In this document: one piece after another, positions 44,908 through 53,663 of the stretch
How the letters are laid out: the number at the start of each line of letters is the position of its first letter
Position numbering within the stretch: position 1 is the stretch's first letter
Source: Saccharothrix longispora
GTDB taxonomy: Bacteria > Actinomycetota > Actinomycetes > Mycobacteriales > Pseudonocardiaceae
DNA length: 64,000 bases
NCBI RefSeq assembly: GCF_030852425.1
Contig: NZ_NSDM01000008.1
Coordinates: forward strand, 248,001-312,000
Reading direction: 5' to 3'
The notes under the pieces: model-generated
What the model was told of the DNA's origin: nothing
What the model saw: only the letters and a program-made list of their open reading frames with translations
Databases searched by the model: none
Made by a program: the position numbers and the translations under genes

Positions 44908-46014
44908 ATGACTGCCCTCCCCCTCGTCTTCGACGCGCCCAAGCGGGGCCTGCCGCCGCGCCACCTCGCCGACCTCTCCGCCGACCAGCGTCGAGAGGCC
45001 GTCGTCGCGCTCGGTGAGAAGCCGTTCCGCGCCGCGCAGCTGTCGAACCACTACTTCTCCCGGCTCACCGTCGACCCCGACGCGATGACCGACATCCCGG
45101 CCGCCGCGCGCGACCGGCTCGTCGCCGACCTCATGCCCCCGCTGTGGACCGAGCTGCGCGGCGTGGAGGCCGACGACGGCATGACCCGCAAGACGCTGCT
45201 GCGCGCCCACGACGGCACGCTGGTCGAGAGCGTCCTCATGCGCTACCCGGACCGCGCCACCCTGTGCATCTCGTCGCAGGCCGGCTGCGGCATGGCGTGC
45301 CCGTTCTGCGCCACGGGCCAGGGCGGCCTGACCCGCAACCTGTCCACGGCCGAGATCGTGGACCAGGTGCGGCGCGGCGCCGCCGCCATGCGCGACGGCC
45401 TGCTCCCGGGCGGTCCCGGCAGGCTGTCCAACATCGTGTTCATGGGCATGGGCGAGCCGCTGGCCAACTACAAGCGGGTGCTGGAGGCCGTGCACCGCAT
45501 CTGCGACCCGGCGCCGTCCGGCCTGGGCATCTCGCAGCGCTCGGTGACCGTGTCGACGGTCGGCCTGGTGCCGGCGATCCGGAAGCTGACGGAGGAGGAC
45601 CTCCAGGTCAGGCTGGCCGTGTCGCTGCACACCCCCGACGACGAGCTGCGCGACACCCTCGTGCCGGTCAACACGAAGTGGAAGGTCGCCGAGGTCCTGG
45701 AGGCCGCGCGCGGCTACGCGGACAAGACCGGTCGTCGCGTGTCGATCGAGTACGCGCTGATCCGCGACATCAACGACCAGGGCTGGCGCGCCGACCTGCT
45801 GGGCAAGCTGCTGCGCAGGTACCTGGGGCAGCTGGTGCACGTCAACGTCATCCCGCTGAACCCGACGCCCGGCTCGAAGTGGGACGCGTCGCCGAAGCCG
45901 GTGGAGCGCGAGTTCGTGCGCAGGGTCAAGGAGCAGGGCGTGGAGTGCACCGTGCGCGACACCCGGGGCCAGGAGATCGCCGCCGCCTGCGGGCAGCTGG
46001 CGGCGGAGGGCTGA
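44908..46014 (+). CDS. rlmN: 23S rRNA/tRNA adenine-C2 methyltransferase RlmN
   Basis: 368-residue radical-SAM enzyme that methylates A2503 of 23S rRNA and A37 of some tRNAs. The cluster motif C-x3-C-x2-C is in [32 protein letters not shown], the late catalytic Cys in [10 protein letters not shown] and the methyl-accepting Cys are as expected. GGAGGTG precedes the ATG. It is divergent from padR. Confidence 0.96.
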   Translation: MTALPLVFDAPKRGLPPRHLADLSADQRREAVVALGEKPFRAAQLSNHYFSRLTVDPDAMTDIPAAARDRLVADLMPPLWTELRGVEADDGMTRKTLLRAHDGTLVESVLMRYPDRATLCISSQAGCGMACPFCATGQGGLTRNLSTAEIVDQVRRGAAAMRDGLLPGGPGRLSNIVFMGMGEPLANYKRVLEAVHRICDPAPSGLGISQRSVTVSTVGLVPAIRKLTEEDLQVRLAVSLHTPDDELRDTLVPVNTKWKVAEVLEAARGYADKTGRRVSIEYALIRDINDQGWRADLLGKLLRRYLGQLVHVNVIPLNPTPGSKWDASPKPVEREFVRRVKEQGVECTVRDTRGQEIAAACGQLAAEG

Positions 46015-46027
46015 GTTCTCGTTCTTT

Positions 46028-46052
46028 CCACTTTCCTCGTGCAGGAAAGTGG
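46028..46052 (+). terminator. intrinsic terminator after rlmN
   Basis: CCACTTTCC-N7-GGAAAGTGG, a 9-bp perfect stem 14 bases after the rlmN stop. Confidence 0.65.
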
Positions 46053-46178
46053 CCGAGTTCCACGAATTTTCCCCGACTGGCGAGTTCCTCGACCGGAGAA
46101 AGTCGCCGATCAGGGAAAGTTTCCTGACCGACTGTCATTCTGCGCAGTCAGTTCGGTGGGGCGGACCCTGGCGTCCGC

Positions 46179-46265
46179 ATGGCGGTAGAGGCGCTCGCCG
46201 GCGACGTGGACGGTGAGCGGGTCCGCGCGCTGGCGCCCGCCTACGTGCGTGCGATCACGAGGTGA
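46179..46265 (+). other. short ORF, possible gene remnant
   Basis: A 28-codon frame (M-A-V-E-A-L-A-G-D-V-D-G-E-R-V-R..., ending A-Y-V-R-A-I-T-R) with actinobacterial codon use that stays open upstream to about 46140 without a clear start. It looks like the C-terminal end of a lost gene. I recognise no family. Confidence 0.25.
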
Positions 46266-46394
46266 GTGGTCCATCCCGCACGGCACCTGCTCGTTGCCGC
46301 GAAGGTCGGACGGGTGTCCCTCACGTCGATGAGGGGTGAACGCGAGAAGCCCTCGGGCGGGAAGCGTCGAAGGCTGTCGGTGGACCGGGGTGGG

Positions 46395-46652
46395 TCAGCG
46401 GCGCCAAGGGGTGCGGCTGCGCACCTGGAGCCAGATCAGACCGGCGGCCATGGCGACGCCGATCAGGACGACCCACAGGTCCTCGGTGCGGCCGTGGTGG
46501 TTGCCGATCAGCATGGCGAACACGCTCAGCGTGGACAGCCAGCCCGCGATCTTGATGCCCTTCGGGAAGGTGCCGTGCCAACCCCACTCGGCCGACGGCT
46601 CGTCGTGGGGGTCGACCGCCGGACGCTTGTCCAGTTCCGAGGACGAAGACAC
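46395..46652 (-). CDS. DUF2631 small membrane protein
   Basis: 85 residues: S-S-S-E-L-D-K-R-P-A-V-D-P-H-D-E-P-S-A-E-W-G-W-H is the DUF2631 signature, followed by two membrane spans (about 33-50 and 58-75) and a basic end. Found only in actinobacteria (Rv2876 in M. tuberculosis, also near rlmN and dxr). Function unknown. The GTG at 46652 fits the usual family N-terminus; no strong ribosome site is seen. Confidence 0.85.
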   Translation of the reverse strand: MSSSSELDKRPAVDPHDEPSAEWGWHGTFPKGIKIAGWLSTLSVFAMLIGNHHGRTEDLWVVLIGVAMAAGLIWLQVRSRTPWRR

Positions 46653-46882
46653 AGCCGCACGACCTTCCTGCCCGATCACGATCACGTTCACCAACGCCCG
46701 CAATCGTCGCACACGCCCGCGCCCCGCGGGACGTGAGGTGCGCGGCACCGTTCCGGCGTCTACCCTCACCCCTCGCGCGCGTCCGCACCGCTCCCGCCCT
46801 GCCACCGGGGCTGCGCGCTGCCAGAAAGGCGATGAGGTTGACCGATCAGCCGGTCCGCGGCTTCCACCCGGCCGAGGAACGC

Positions 46883-47998
46883 ATGCCCGACACCTTCGCA
46901 CCCGTCGAGGTCGGGCTGCACGGCGTCACCAAGCGCTTCTCCGACCAGACCGCGGTGAACGACGTGACGCTCAACGTGCACGAGGGCGAGTTCTTCTCCG
47001 TCCTCGGGCCGTCGGGCTGCGGCAAGACGACCCTGCTGCGCATGATCGCCGGGTTCGAGCACCCCACGTCGGGGAGGATCGAGCTGGACGGCGTGGACAT
47101 GGTGGGCGTCCCGCCGCACCGGCGCGACGTGAACACGGTGTTCCAGTCCTACGCGCTGTTCCCGCACATGTCGGTGTGGGACAACGTGGCGTACGGCGTG
47201 AAGCGCAAGGGCACCAGGGGCCCGGAGCTGAAGAAGGTGGTCGGTGAGCACCTGGAACTGGTTCGACTCGGGCAGTACGCCAAGCGGCGGCCCGCGCAGC
47301 TGTCCGGCGGCCAGCAGCAGCGGGTCGCCATCGCCCGCGCGCTCGCCGCGGGCCCGCGGCTCCTCCTGCTCGACGAGCCCCTTGGCGCGCTGGACGCGGT
47401 TCTGCGCAAGGAGCTCCAGATCGAGCTGATGCGCATCCAGCGCGAGGTCGGCACCACGTTCCTCTACGTGACGCACGACCAGGAGGAGGCGCTGGTGCTG
47501 TCGCACCGCGTCGCCGTGATGAACGCGGGCAGGCTGGAGCAGGTCGGCTACCCGGAGGACGTCTACGAGCGCCCGGCGACCCGCTTCGTGGCCGGTTTCA
47601 TCGGCACGTCGAACATCCTGGACGCGACGGTGTCCGGTGTGGAGGGCGGTTGGGCGCGGTTGGACGCGCCCGGTGTCACCGGACTGCGCGTGCCTCTCCT
47701 CACCCGGTCGGTGAAGCACGGGCAGCGGGTCGCGGCGACCGTGCGGCCGGAGAAGGTGCACCTGCACGACCTCGACGACGAGCCGCCGACGGGCTGGTGC
47801 GTGCTCACCGGCACCGTGCGCGACGTCGTCTACACCGGCGTGTCCACGCAGTACGTGGTGGACGTGCCGGGTGGCGGTGAGCTGGTCGCGTTCGTCCAGA
47901 ACACCCGCCGCACCACCGACGCGGGCGCGCCCGGCCAACCCGTGCGCATGGCCTGGGACCCCGACTTCACCGTTCTGCTGGAGAGCGAGCACCGATGA
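46883..47998 (+). CDS. potA: polyamine-type ABC transporter, ATPase
   Basis: 371 residues: Walker A LGPSGCGKTTLL, Q-loop, signature LSGGQQQRVAIARAL, Walker B LLLLDEPLGALD, His switch VTHDQEEAL, then a C-terminal TOBE domain (GQRVAATVRPEKVHL). This is the PotA/CysA-type subunit. The ATG at 46883 is picked (GAGG five bases upstream); an ATG at 46832 in the same frame is possible. The stop overlaps the binding-protein gene, and potA-D-B-C form one overlapping operon. Confidence 0.92.
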   Translation: MPDTFAPVEVGLHGVTKRFSDQTAVNDVTLNVHEGEFFSVLGPSGCGKTTLLRMIAGFEHPTSGRIELDGVDMVGVPPHRRDVNTVFQSYALFPHMSVWDNVAYGVKRKGTRGPELKKVVGEHLELVRLGQYAKRRPAQLSGGQQQRVAIARALAAGPRLLLLDEPLGALDAVLRKELQIELMRIQREVGTTFLYVTHDQEEALVLSHRVAVMNAGRLEQVGYPEDVYERPATRFVAGFIGTSNILDATVSGVEGGWARLDAPGVTGLRVPLLTRSVKHGQRVAATVRPEKVHLHDLDDEPPTGWCVLTGTVRDVVYTGVSTQYVVDVPGGGELVAFVQNTRRTTDAGAPGQPVRMAWDPDFTVLLESEHR

Positions 47999-49140
47999 CT
48001 GAGAAGAACCTCCGGATCGCCCGTTTGTGGGATGCCGGCCCGAAGGTGACGCGCCGGACGATGCTGCGCTCCTCCGCGTTCTTCGCGCTGGCAGCCACCG
48101 GCGCGTGCGGCGTGGGCGAGGCCCCGTCCGGCACGAGCGGCGCGGCGACGTCGGCCACGAAGGCGACCAACGCGACCGACGAGCCGAAGCTGAACTTCTA
48201 CAACTGGACCGACTACATCGCGCCGGACACGCTGTCGGGGTTCCGGGAGGTCTCGGGCATCGAGGTCACCTACGACAACTTCAGCACCAACGACGAGATG
48301 GAGGCCAAGATCGCCTCCGGGGCGGCGGGCTACGACCTCGTCGTGCCGAGTGACAACTTCCTGCGCCGGTTCCTGCGCTCGGGCCTGCTCTCGCCGCTGG
48401 ACCACGACCTGATCCCGAACCTGGACAACCTGGGCCCCAGGTTCACCGAGGCGGAGTACGACCCGGGCAACCGCTACTCGGTGCCGTGGGCGTGGGGCAC
48501 GACGGGCCTGGCGTACTCGAAGTCCCAGCTCGGCGACGTGACCGGGTTCTCGGCCTACGACCTGGCCGCCGCGCAGGGCCGCAGCTCGATCCTCGACGAG
48601 GCGCGCGACGCCATGGCGCTGGGCCTGCTCGTGCTGGGCCACGACCCGAACACCACGGACGTGAAGCAGGTGGACGAGGCCGCAGCCGCGCTGCTGGCGC
48701 TGAAGAAGAAGCTCGGCCAGATCACCTCGGACGTGATCGAGCCGCTGACGTCCGGCCAGGTGCCGCTGGCGCAGGCGTACTCCGGCGACGCCTTCCAGGT
48801 CCGCGACGCCAACGAGGACGTGGCGTACACCATCCCGACCGAGGGCGGCCTGTCCTACGTCGACCTGCTGTGCGTGCCGAAGGACGCGCCGCACGCGGCG
48901 AACGCGCACCGGTTCATCGACTACGTCCTGCGGCCGGAGGTGGGCGCCGCCCTCACCAACGCCGTCCGCTACGGCAGCCCCAACGAGGCCGCCCGCCTGC
49001 TGATCGACCCCGAGCTGCTGAACGACCCGCTCGTGTACCCGTCGGAGGAGCAGTTGGCGAAGCTGCCGTTCACCAAGGACCTCGGCGCGGACCTGGAGGC
49101 CCGCTACGCCGACGCGTGGACCAGGGTGAAGACCGGCTGA
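47995..49140 (+). CDS. potD: polyamine-type ABC transporter, substrate-binding protein
   Basis: 381 residues. The export signal has twin arginines (TRRTMLRSSAFFALAATGACG) and a cysteine at 38, so it is likely a Tat-exported lipoprotein, although the residue at -3 is Thr, weaker than the standard lipobox. The mature protein starts KLNFYNWTDYIAPDTLSGF, the hallmark of spermidine/putrescine-binding proteins, with DLVVPSDNFLRRF and YSVPWAWGTTGLAY later. The ligand is inferred from the family. Confidence 0.9.
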   Translation: MTEKNLRIARLWDAGPKVTRRTMLRSSAFFALAATGACGVGEAPSGTSGAATSATKATNATDEPKLNFYNWTDYIAPDTLSGFREVSGIEVTYDNFSTNDEMEAKIASGAAGYDLVVPSDNFLRRFLRSGLLSPLDHDLIPNLDNLGPRFTEAEYDPGNRYSVPWAWGTTGLAYSKSQLGDVTGFSAYDLAAAQGRSSILDEARDAMALGLLVLGHDPNTTDVKQVDEAAAALLALKKKLGQITSDVIEPLTSGQVPLAQAYSGDAFQVRDANEDVAYTIPTEGGLSYVDLLCVPKDAPHAANAHRFIDYVLRPEVGAALTNAVRYGSPNEAARLLIDPELLNDPLVYPSEEQLAKLPFTKDLGADLEARYADAWTRVKTG

Positions 49141-49982
49141 TGGCACGTCCCCGCTGGCTGGTCGCCACCGGTCTGCTCGCGCCGACCGGCCTGTGGCTCG
49201 GCCTGTTCCTCATCGCGCCGCTGGCGCTGGTCGTGCAGTTCAGCTTCGCCACCCGGGACACCGGCGTGGCGCGGGCCGTGCTGCCGTGGACCACGCAGGC
49301 GTACGCGACGGCCCTGAACCCGGCGTTCCTGCCGATCTTCGGCCGCACGCTGGCCTACGCGGTGCTCACGACGCTGCTGTGCCTGCTGCTGGGCTTCCCG
49401 CTGGCGTGGTTCACCGCGCGGCACGGCGGGAGGTACCGCACGGCGCTGCTCGCGGCGGTGCTGGTGCCGTTCTGGTCGAGCTACCTGGCCCGCGTCTACG
49501 CGTGGAAGGCGCTGCTGGACGGCGAGGGCCTGGTCAACACGGTGCTCGGGTACGTCGGGCTGGACCGCGAGGGCGGGTTCCTGCTGACCCACGGCGCGGT
49601 GGTGCTCGGCCTGACCTACGGCTTCCTGCCGTTCATGGTGCTGCCGCTGTACGTGGCGTGCGAGCGGTTCGACTTCCGGCTGGCGGAGGCGTCCTACGAC
49701 CTCGGCCACGGCCGGTCGTCGACGTTCCTGCGGGTCGTGCTGCCCGGTGTCGCGCCGGGCGTGCTGGCCGGGTCGCTGCTGGTCCTGGTGCCCGCGGCGG
49801 GCGACTTCGTGACGCCCCGGCTGCTCGGTGGCGTGGACCAGTCCACGTTCGGCAGCGTCATCGACGACCAGTTCCGGGGCGGCAACAACTGGCCGCTCGG
49901 CTCGGCGATGGCCGTGCTGCTGCTGGTGCTCGTGGTGGTCGTGCTGGTGCTGCGCGGGAAACCGGGGGAGGACGTGCTGTGA
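49140..49982 (+). CDS. potB: polyamine-type ABC transporter, permease PotB
   Basis: 280 residues with six membrane spans. The permease EAA loop is in EASYDLGHGRSSTFLRVVLPGVAPGV. WSSYLARVYAWKALL and PLYVACERFDFRLAEA are typical of PotB. The ATG overlaps the potD stop by one base (TGATG); the stop overlaps potC. Confidence 0.92.
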   Translation: MARPRWLVATGLLAPTGLWLGLFLIAPLALVVQFSFATRDTGVARAVLPWTTQAYATALNPAFLPIFGRTLAYAVLTTLLCLLLGFPLAWFTARHGGRYRTALLAAVLVPFWSSYLARVYAWKALLDGEGLVNTVLGYVGLDREGGFLLTHGAVVLGLTYGFLPFMVLPLYVACERFDFRLAEASYDLGHGRSSTFLRVVLPGVAPGVLAGSLLVLVPAAGDFVTPRLLGGVDQSTFGSVIDDQFRGGNNWPLGSAMAVLLLVLVVVVLVLRGKPGEDVL

Positions 49983-50803
49983 CCCGGCGACCGTGGGTGC
50001 TCGGCGGGGTGGCCGGGCTGGTGTTCGCGTTCCTGTACGCGCCGATCGCGTGGCTGGCGGTCGTGTCGTTCAACGACTCGCGCTCGCTGAGCCGGATCAC
50101 CGGCCTGTCGACCCGCTGGTACGCCGAGCTGTTCGCCGACGACCGCGTGCTCGGCGCGCTCGGCCTGACCCTGCGTTTGGCGCTGACCAGCGCCGTCGTG
50201 GCCACGCTGATCGGCACGCTGGCCGCGTTCGGGCTGCGGCGGGCGTTCCCCGGGCGGGGCCTGTGGACGGTGCTGCTCAGCCTGCCGCTGGTCGTCCCCG
50301 AGGTGGTGCTGGGGGTGGCGCTGCTCGGGTTCTGCGTGAAGCTCGCCGGCATCCCGCTCGGGTTCGGCGCCCTGGTGGCGGCGCACGTGGCGTTCTCGCT
50401 GAGCTTCGTCGTCGTGGTGGTGCGGGCGCGGGTGGCCGGCATGGACCACCGCCTGGAGGAGGCCGCCGCCGACCTCGGGGCCGGTCCGCTGGTCGCCTTC
50501 CGCACGATCACGCTGCCCCTGGTGGCGCCCGCCGTGGCGGCGGGGTTCGCGTTCGCGTTCCTGCTCTCCTTCGACGACGTCGTGACGTCGAGCTACCTGA
50601 CCGGGGTGGGGTCGACGACGCTGCCGGTGTTCGTCTACGCCCAGGCGTCGAAGCGCGGCGTCTCCCCGGAGATCGTCGCCCTGTCGACGTTGATGGTGGG
50701 GGTGAGCGCGGCGCTGCTGGTCGCGGGCGTGCTCGTCGCCACCTGGCGGGCCCGCCGCGCCGGGCGCGCGTCAACTTTCGTCGAACACCTTCGCGACCAA
50801 TGA
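49979..50803 (+). CDS. potC: polyamine-type ABC transporter, permease PotC
   Basis: 274 residues, six spans. Features: LYAPIAWLAVVSFNDSRS, LSLPLVVPEVVLGVALL, the EAA loop EEAAADLGAGPLVAFRTITLPLVAPAV, and FLLSFDDVVTSSYLTG, which mark PotC. GTG start overlapping the potB stop. The transporter is complete in the order A-D-B-C. Confidence 0.92.
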   Translation: MTRRPWVLGGVAGLVFAFLYAPIAWLAVVSFNDSRSLSRITGLSTRWYAELFADDRVLGALGLTLRLALTSAVVATLIGTLAAFGLRRAFPGRGLWTVLLSLPLVVPEVVLGVALLGFCVKLAGIPLGFGALVAAHVAFSLSFVVVVVRARVAGMDHRLEEAAADLGAGPLVAFRTITLPLVAPAVAAGFAFAFLLSFDDVVTSSYLTGVGSTTLPVFVYAQASKRGVSPEIVALSTLMVGVSAALLVAGVLVATWRARRAGRASTFVEHLRDQ

Positions 50804-50843
50804 ACGCGGCCGACGACCTGCGGCTTCTCTACCGTGGTCACCT

Positions 50844-52484
50844 GTGACCCCTGTCGTGCACCGCGTCCAGCGGTTCCGGCCGGACCTGCCGGATCTCCGG
50901 GAGGCGCCGGCCGCCTTCCTGCGCACCCACGCCGCCCGGCTCGCCCGGGTGACGCCGTGGCGCGTCGCCCGCGAGGTGTTCGCGGTGCTGGTGATGCTCG
51001 CGATGGACGTGTTCCCCGGCTGGCTCCAGGGCGACTGGCGGACGTCCGGCCTGGTCCTGGCCGGGGTCGGCGCGGGCTACGTGGCGCTGTACCTCGTGCG
51101 GCTGCTGTTCCCGGCGCTGGCGCTGCTGATCGGCACCTGGGTGGTGTTCGGCCACGAGCACGGCGGCCTCGTCATGATCGTGATGCTCGCCTACGGCGCC
51201 GGCTACCGGATCGCGTCGTGGCAGCGGGCGCTGTTCACCGCCGTGCTCGCCCTGGCCCTGCACATGCTGGCCTGGGGCGTGTCGACGCCGGGCCTGTCCG
51301 GCCCGTTCGGGTCGTTCGTGATGCTCACCGTCTACGGCATGGCCGTCGCCCTGCCGTTCCTCGTCGGCCGGTACACCGCCCAGCGCAACGCCCTGGTCGC
51401 CGCGCTGCAGGAGCGCGAGGAGCGGGTGGTGCGCGAGCGGCGGATGGTGTCGCGCCAGGTGCGGCTGCGCGAGCGCAACCGCATCGCCCAGGACATGCAC
51501 GACAGCCTCGGCCACCGGCTCAGCCTCATCTCCGTGCACGCGGGCGCGCTCGCGCTCGACAGCGGGCTGGGCGAGAAGCAGCGCGAGGCCGTCCAGGTGC
51601 TGCGCAGCGCCGCCCTGACCGCGATGGAGGAGCTGCGCGGCGTCATCGGCGTGCTGCGGCGCGACGAGCCCGAGGAGGACCAGGTCCGACGCACCGTGGA
51701 CGCGATCGACGAGCTGGTCGAGGGCGCCCGGCGGGCCGGCGTGCGGGTCAGCCTGGTCCGCGGCGGCCAACCCGTGCCGCTGCCCGCGAAGGTCAGCCAC
51801 GCCGCCTACCGCATCGCCCAGGAGGGCCTGACCAACGCCAGCAAGCACGCGCCCGGCGCGAGCGTGCAGGTCACCGTGAAGTACGAGCCGGACGCGCTGG
51901 TCGTCGAGGTCCGCAACAACCCGCCCCGCGCGAAGCGGCCCGAGGGCGCCGGCTTCGGCCTGATCGGCCTGGGGGAGCGGGTGCGGCTGGCGGGCGGCAT
52001 GCTGCACGTCGGCGAGCTGCCCGCCGGCGGGTTCCGGATCGCGGCCGTGCTGCCCTACGAGGACACCGCCGCGGCGGACGACGAGCCGTCCGACGAGGTG
52101 GAGCCCGAGCCCGCCAAGCCGACCGGCATCCGCAAGTGGGCGGGCGTCGGCTCCATCCTGCTCGCCGGGGTCGTCGTGGTGGTGGTCGTGGGCGGCTACA
52201 CGTGGATCGGCTCCCAGCCCTTCACCAAGGTCGTCGACCAGGCGCTGTACGACTCGATCGAGGTCGGCCAGGCCGAGGCCGACGTGATGGCGAGGCTGCC
52301 GGGCGGCGCCGAACCGCCGCTGGGCGACCTCAGCTCCGACGCGCCGCCGGAACCCGCCGGGGCGACGTGCCGGTACCGCGTGGCCGACGAGCAGAGCTAC
52401 CGGTCGCAGGCGACCAGGGTCGTCCGGTTCTGCTTCGCGGGCGGACGGCTCGTCGAGAAGACAACCCACCTCCAGGGGATGTGA
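50844..52484 (+). CDS. NarL-type sensor histidine kinase with extracytoplasmic C-terminal domain
   Basis: 546 residues. N-terminal membrane part with about five spans (45-175), HisKA_3 dimerisation domain with phospho-accepting His219 (AQDMHDSLGHRLS), HATPase_c domain (N331 in GLTNASKHA, GAGFGLIGL at 368-376). Unusually the chain goes on: an acidic linker, another membrane span (about 433-455), and about 90 residues outside with two cysteines (C509, C530) and a Y-D-S-I-E-V-G-Q-A-E-A-D-V pattern like BamE/SmpA domains. TACCGT (50830-50835) lies eight bases before the GTG. The regulator gene follows by three bases. Confidence 0.9.
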   Translation: MTPVVHRVQRFRPDLPDLREAPAAFLRTHAARLARVTPWRVAREVFAVLVMLAMDVFPGWLQGDWRTSGLVLAGVGAGYVALYLVRLLFPALALLIGTWVVFGHEHGGLVMIVMLAYGAGYRIASWQRALFTAVLALALHMLAWGVSTPGLSGPFGSFVMLTVYGMAVALPFLVGRYTAQRNALVAALQEREERVVRERRMVSRQVRLRERNRIAQDMHDSLGHRLSLISVHAGALALDSGLGEKQREAVQVLRSAALTAMEELRGVIGVLRRDEPEEDQVRRTVDAIDELVEGARRAGVRVSLVRGGQPVPLPAKVSHAAYRIAQEGLTNASKHAPGASVQVTVKYEPDALVVEVRNNPPRAKRPEGAGFGLIGLGERVRLAGGMLHVGELPAGGFRIAAVLPYEDTAAADDEPSDEVEPEPAKPTGIRKWAGVGSILLAGVVVVVVVGGYTWIGSQPFTKVVDQALYDSIEVGQAEADVMARLPGGAEPPLGDLSSDAPPEPAGATCRYRVADEQSYRSQATRVVRFCFAGGRLVEKTTHLQGM

Positions 52485-52487
52485 ACG

Positions 52488-53138
52488 TTGATCCGGGTCC
52501 TCATCGCCGACGACGAGCCGCTGATGCGCGCGGGCATCAAGGCCATCCTCGGCACCGCCGACGACATCGAGCTGGTCGCCGAGGCCGGTGACGGCCGGGA
52601 GGCCGTCGCCCTGGCCCGGGAGCGGCGGGTCGACGTCGCCGTGCTCGACATCCGCATGCCGCGCCTGGACGGCCTGGCGGCGGCCCGCGAGCTGCGCTCG
52701 GTCGCGCCGGGCGTGCGCGTCGTGGTGCTGACCACGTTCGGCGAGGACGACAACATCGTGCGCGCGCTGTCCGACGGCGCGGCCGGCTTCCTGCTCAAGG
52801 ACTCCGCCCCCGAGGAGCTGCTGCGCGCGGTGCGGGCCGTGCACGCGGGTGAGGCGTACCTGTCGCCGATGGTCACGAGCCGCGTGGTCGGCATGGTCGC
52901 CCAGGTGGGCCAGCCGCGCAGGCAGGAGGCGGTGCGGCAGGTCGCGGGCCTGACCGAGCGGGAGGTCGAGGTGCTGGCCCTGCTCGGGCTCGGCATGTCG
53001 AACGCCGACGTCGGCCACCGGCTGCACATGAGCGAGGCGACCGTGAAGACCTACGTGAGCCGGCTGCTCGCCAAGCTCGGCCTCACCAACCGGGTGCAGG
53101 CCGCGCTGCTGGCCCGCGACGCCGGGCTCGCCGGGTGA
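52488..53138 (+). CDS. LuxR/NarL family response regulator
   Basis: 216 residues: receiver domain (IRVLIADDEPLMRAGI, phospho-Asp in VAVLDIRMPRLDGL, TTFGEDDNIVRAL, Lys in LLKDSAPEELL) and a LuxR helix-turn-helix (LTEREVEVLALLGLGMSNADVGHRLHMSEATVKTYVSRLLAKLGLTNR). The start is TTG at 52488 with AGGGG upstream; no ATG or GTG fits. It is the partner of the upstream kinase. Confidence 0.93.
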   Translation: MIRVLIADDEPLMRAGIKAILGTADDIELVAEAGDGREAVALARERRVDVAVLDIRMPRLDGLAAARELRSVAPGVRVVVLTTFGEDDNIVRALSDGAAGFLLKDSAPEELLRAVRAVHAGEAYLSPMVTSRVVGMVAQVGQPRRQEAVRQVAGLTEREVEVLALLGLGMSNADVGHRLHMSEATVKTYVSRLLAKLGLTNRVQAALLARDAGLAG

Positions 53139-53158
53139 GCGGGCGCGGGTGACCGGGA

Positions 53159-53204
53159 CGCGGAGCGGCCCCCGCCGACCGAGGTCGACGGGGGCCGCTC
53201 CGCG
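53159..53204. terminator. strong bidirectional terminator
   Basis: 16-bp perfect stem (53159-53174 with 53189-53204); the loop itself pairs (CGACC/GGTCG) after one mismatch, giving a 21-bp hairpin with a 2-nt loop. It separates the response regulator from the convergent GlsB-like gene. Confidence 0.85.
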
Positions 53205-53242
53205 TGAGTTCGCTCAGACCCGCCTCGACGGGTCGGTCGATG

Positions 53243-53509
53243 TCAAGCCCTGGCTCGGTTGCCCGTCACCAGGCGGTAGATGCCGAGCACGATCAGCGAG
53301 CCGAGGATGGCCAGCAGCCAGGTGCTCAGGCTGAAGAACGTGTTGAGGTCCGTGCCGAAGATGGCACGCCCCACGAAACCGCCGATGATGGCGCCGACGA
53401 TGCCGAGCAGCATCGTGATGATGATGCCACCGGGGTCGCGACCAGGCATGATGGCCTTGGCGATGGCACCCGCGATCAGGCCGAGCACAATCCAACCCAA
53501 GATGCCCAC
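53243..53509 (-). CDS. GlsB/YeaQ/YmgE family membrane protein
   Basis: 88 residues, three membrane spans: GILGWIVLGLIAGAIAKAIMPGRDPGG, TMLLGIVGAIIGGFVGRAIFG, and a last span. This is the transglycosylase-associated/GlsB stress protein family, often induced by envelope or general stress. GTG start with AAGGAGAG upstream. It is divergent from dxr. Confidence 0.93.
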   Translation of the reverse strand: MGILGWIVLGLIAGAIAKAIMPGRDPGGIIITMLLGIVGAIIGGFVGRAIFGTDLNTFFSLSTWLLAILGSLIVLGIYRLVTGNRARA

Positions 53510-53663
53510 GGGGGCTCTCCTTCCTGAGGACCACGGCGAGCGGATTCGTCGTGGCGCTTGATCAGGGAGTGCCCACCGCGAGGGCGCGCCACGCGTGGGT
53601 TACCATTCTGTTATCGAACGACCGCTGTGAGGGTGTCGGCCGGTGTCCGGAACAATGGACGTG

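Larger units (their letters stand above)
46015..46394. other. GC-poor, repeat-rich intergenic region
   Basis: 380 bp between rlmN and the convergent DUF2631 gene with no intact gene. The first 130 bp have about 53% GC in the part counted (46021-46080), far below the neighbours, and are full of GAAAGT/ACTTTC words: CCACTTTCC-N7-GGAAAGTGG (46028-46052), a GAGAAAGTCGCCGA copy near 46096, and TCAGGGAA-AG-TTTCCTGA (46110-46127), then GACTG/CAGTC (46130-46149). The second half returns to high GC and carries a short ORF remnant. Confidence 0.7.

Noticed and set aside
46266-46736. A 156-codon plus-strand frame
   Set aside because: It is antisense to the DUF2631 gene, which has a recognisable family signature.
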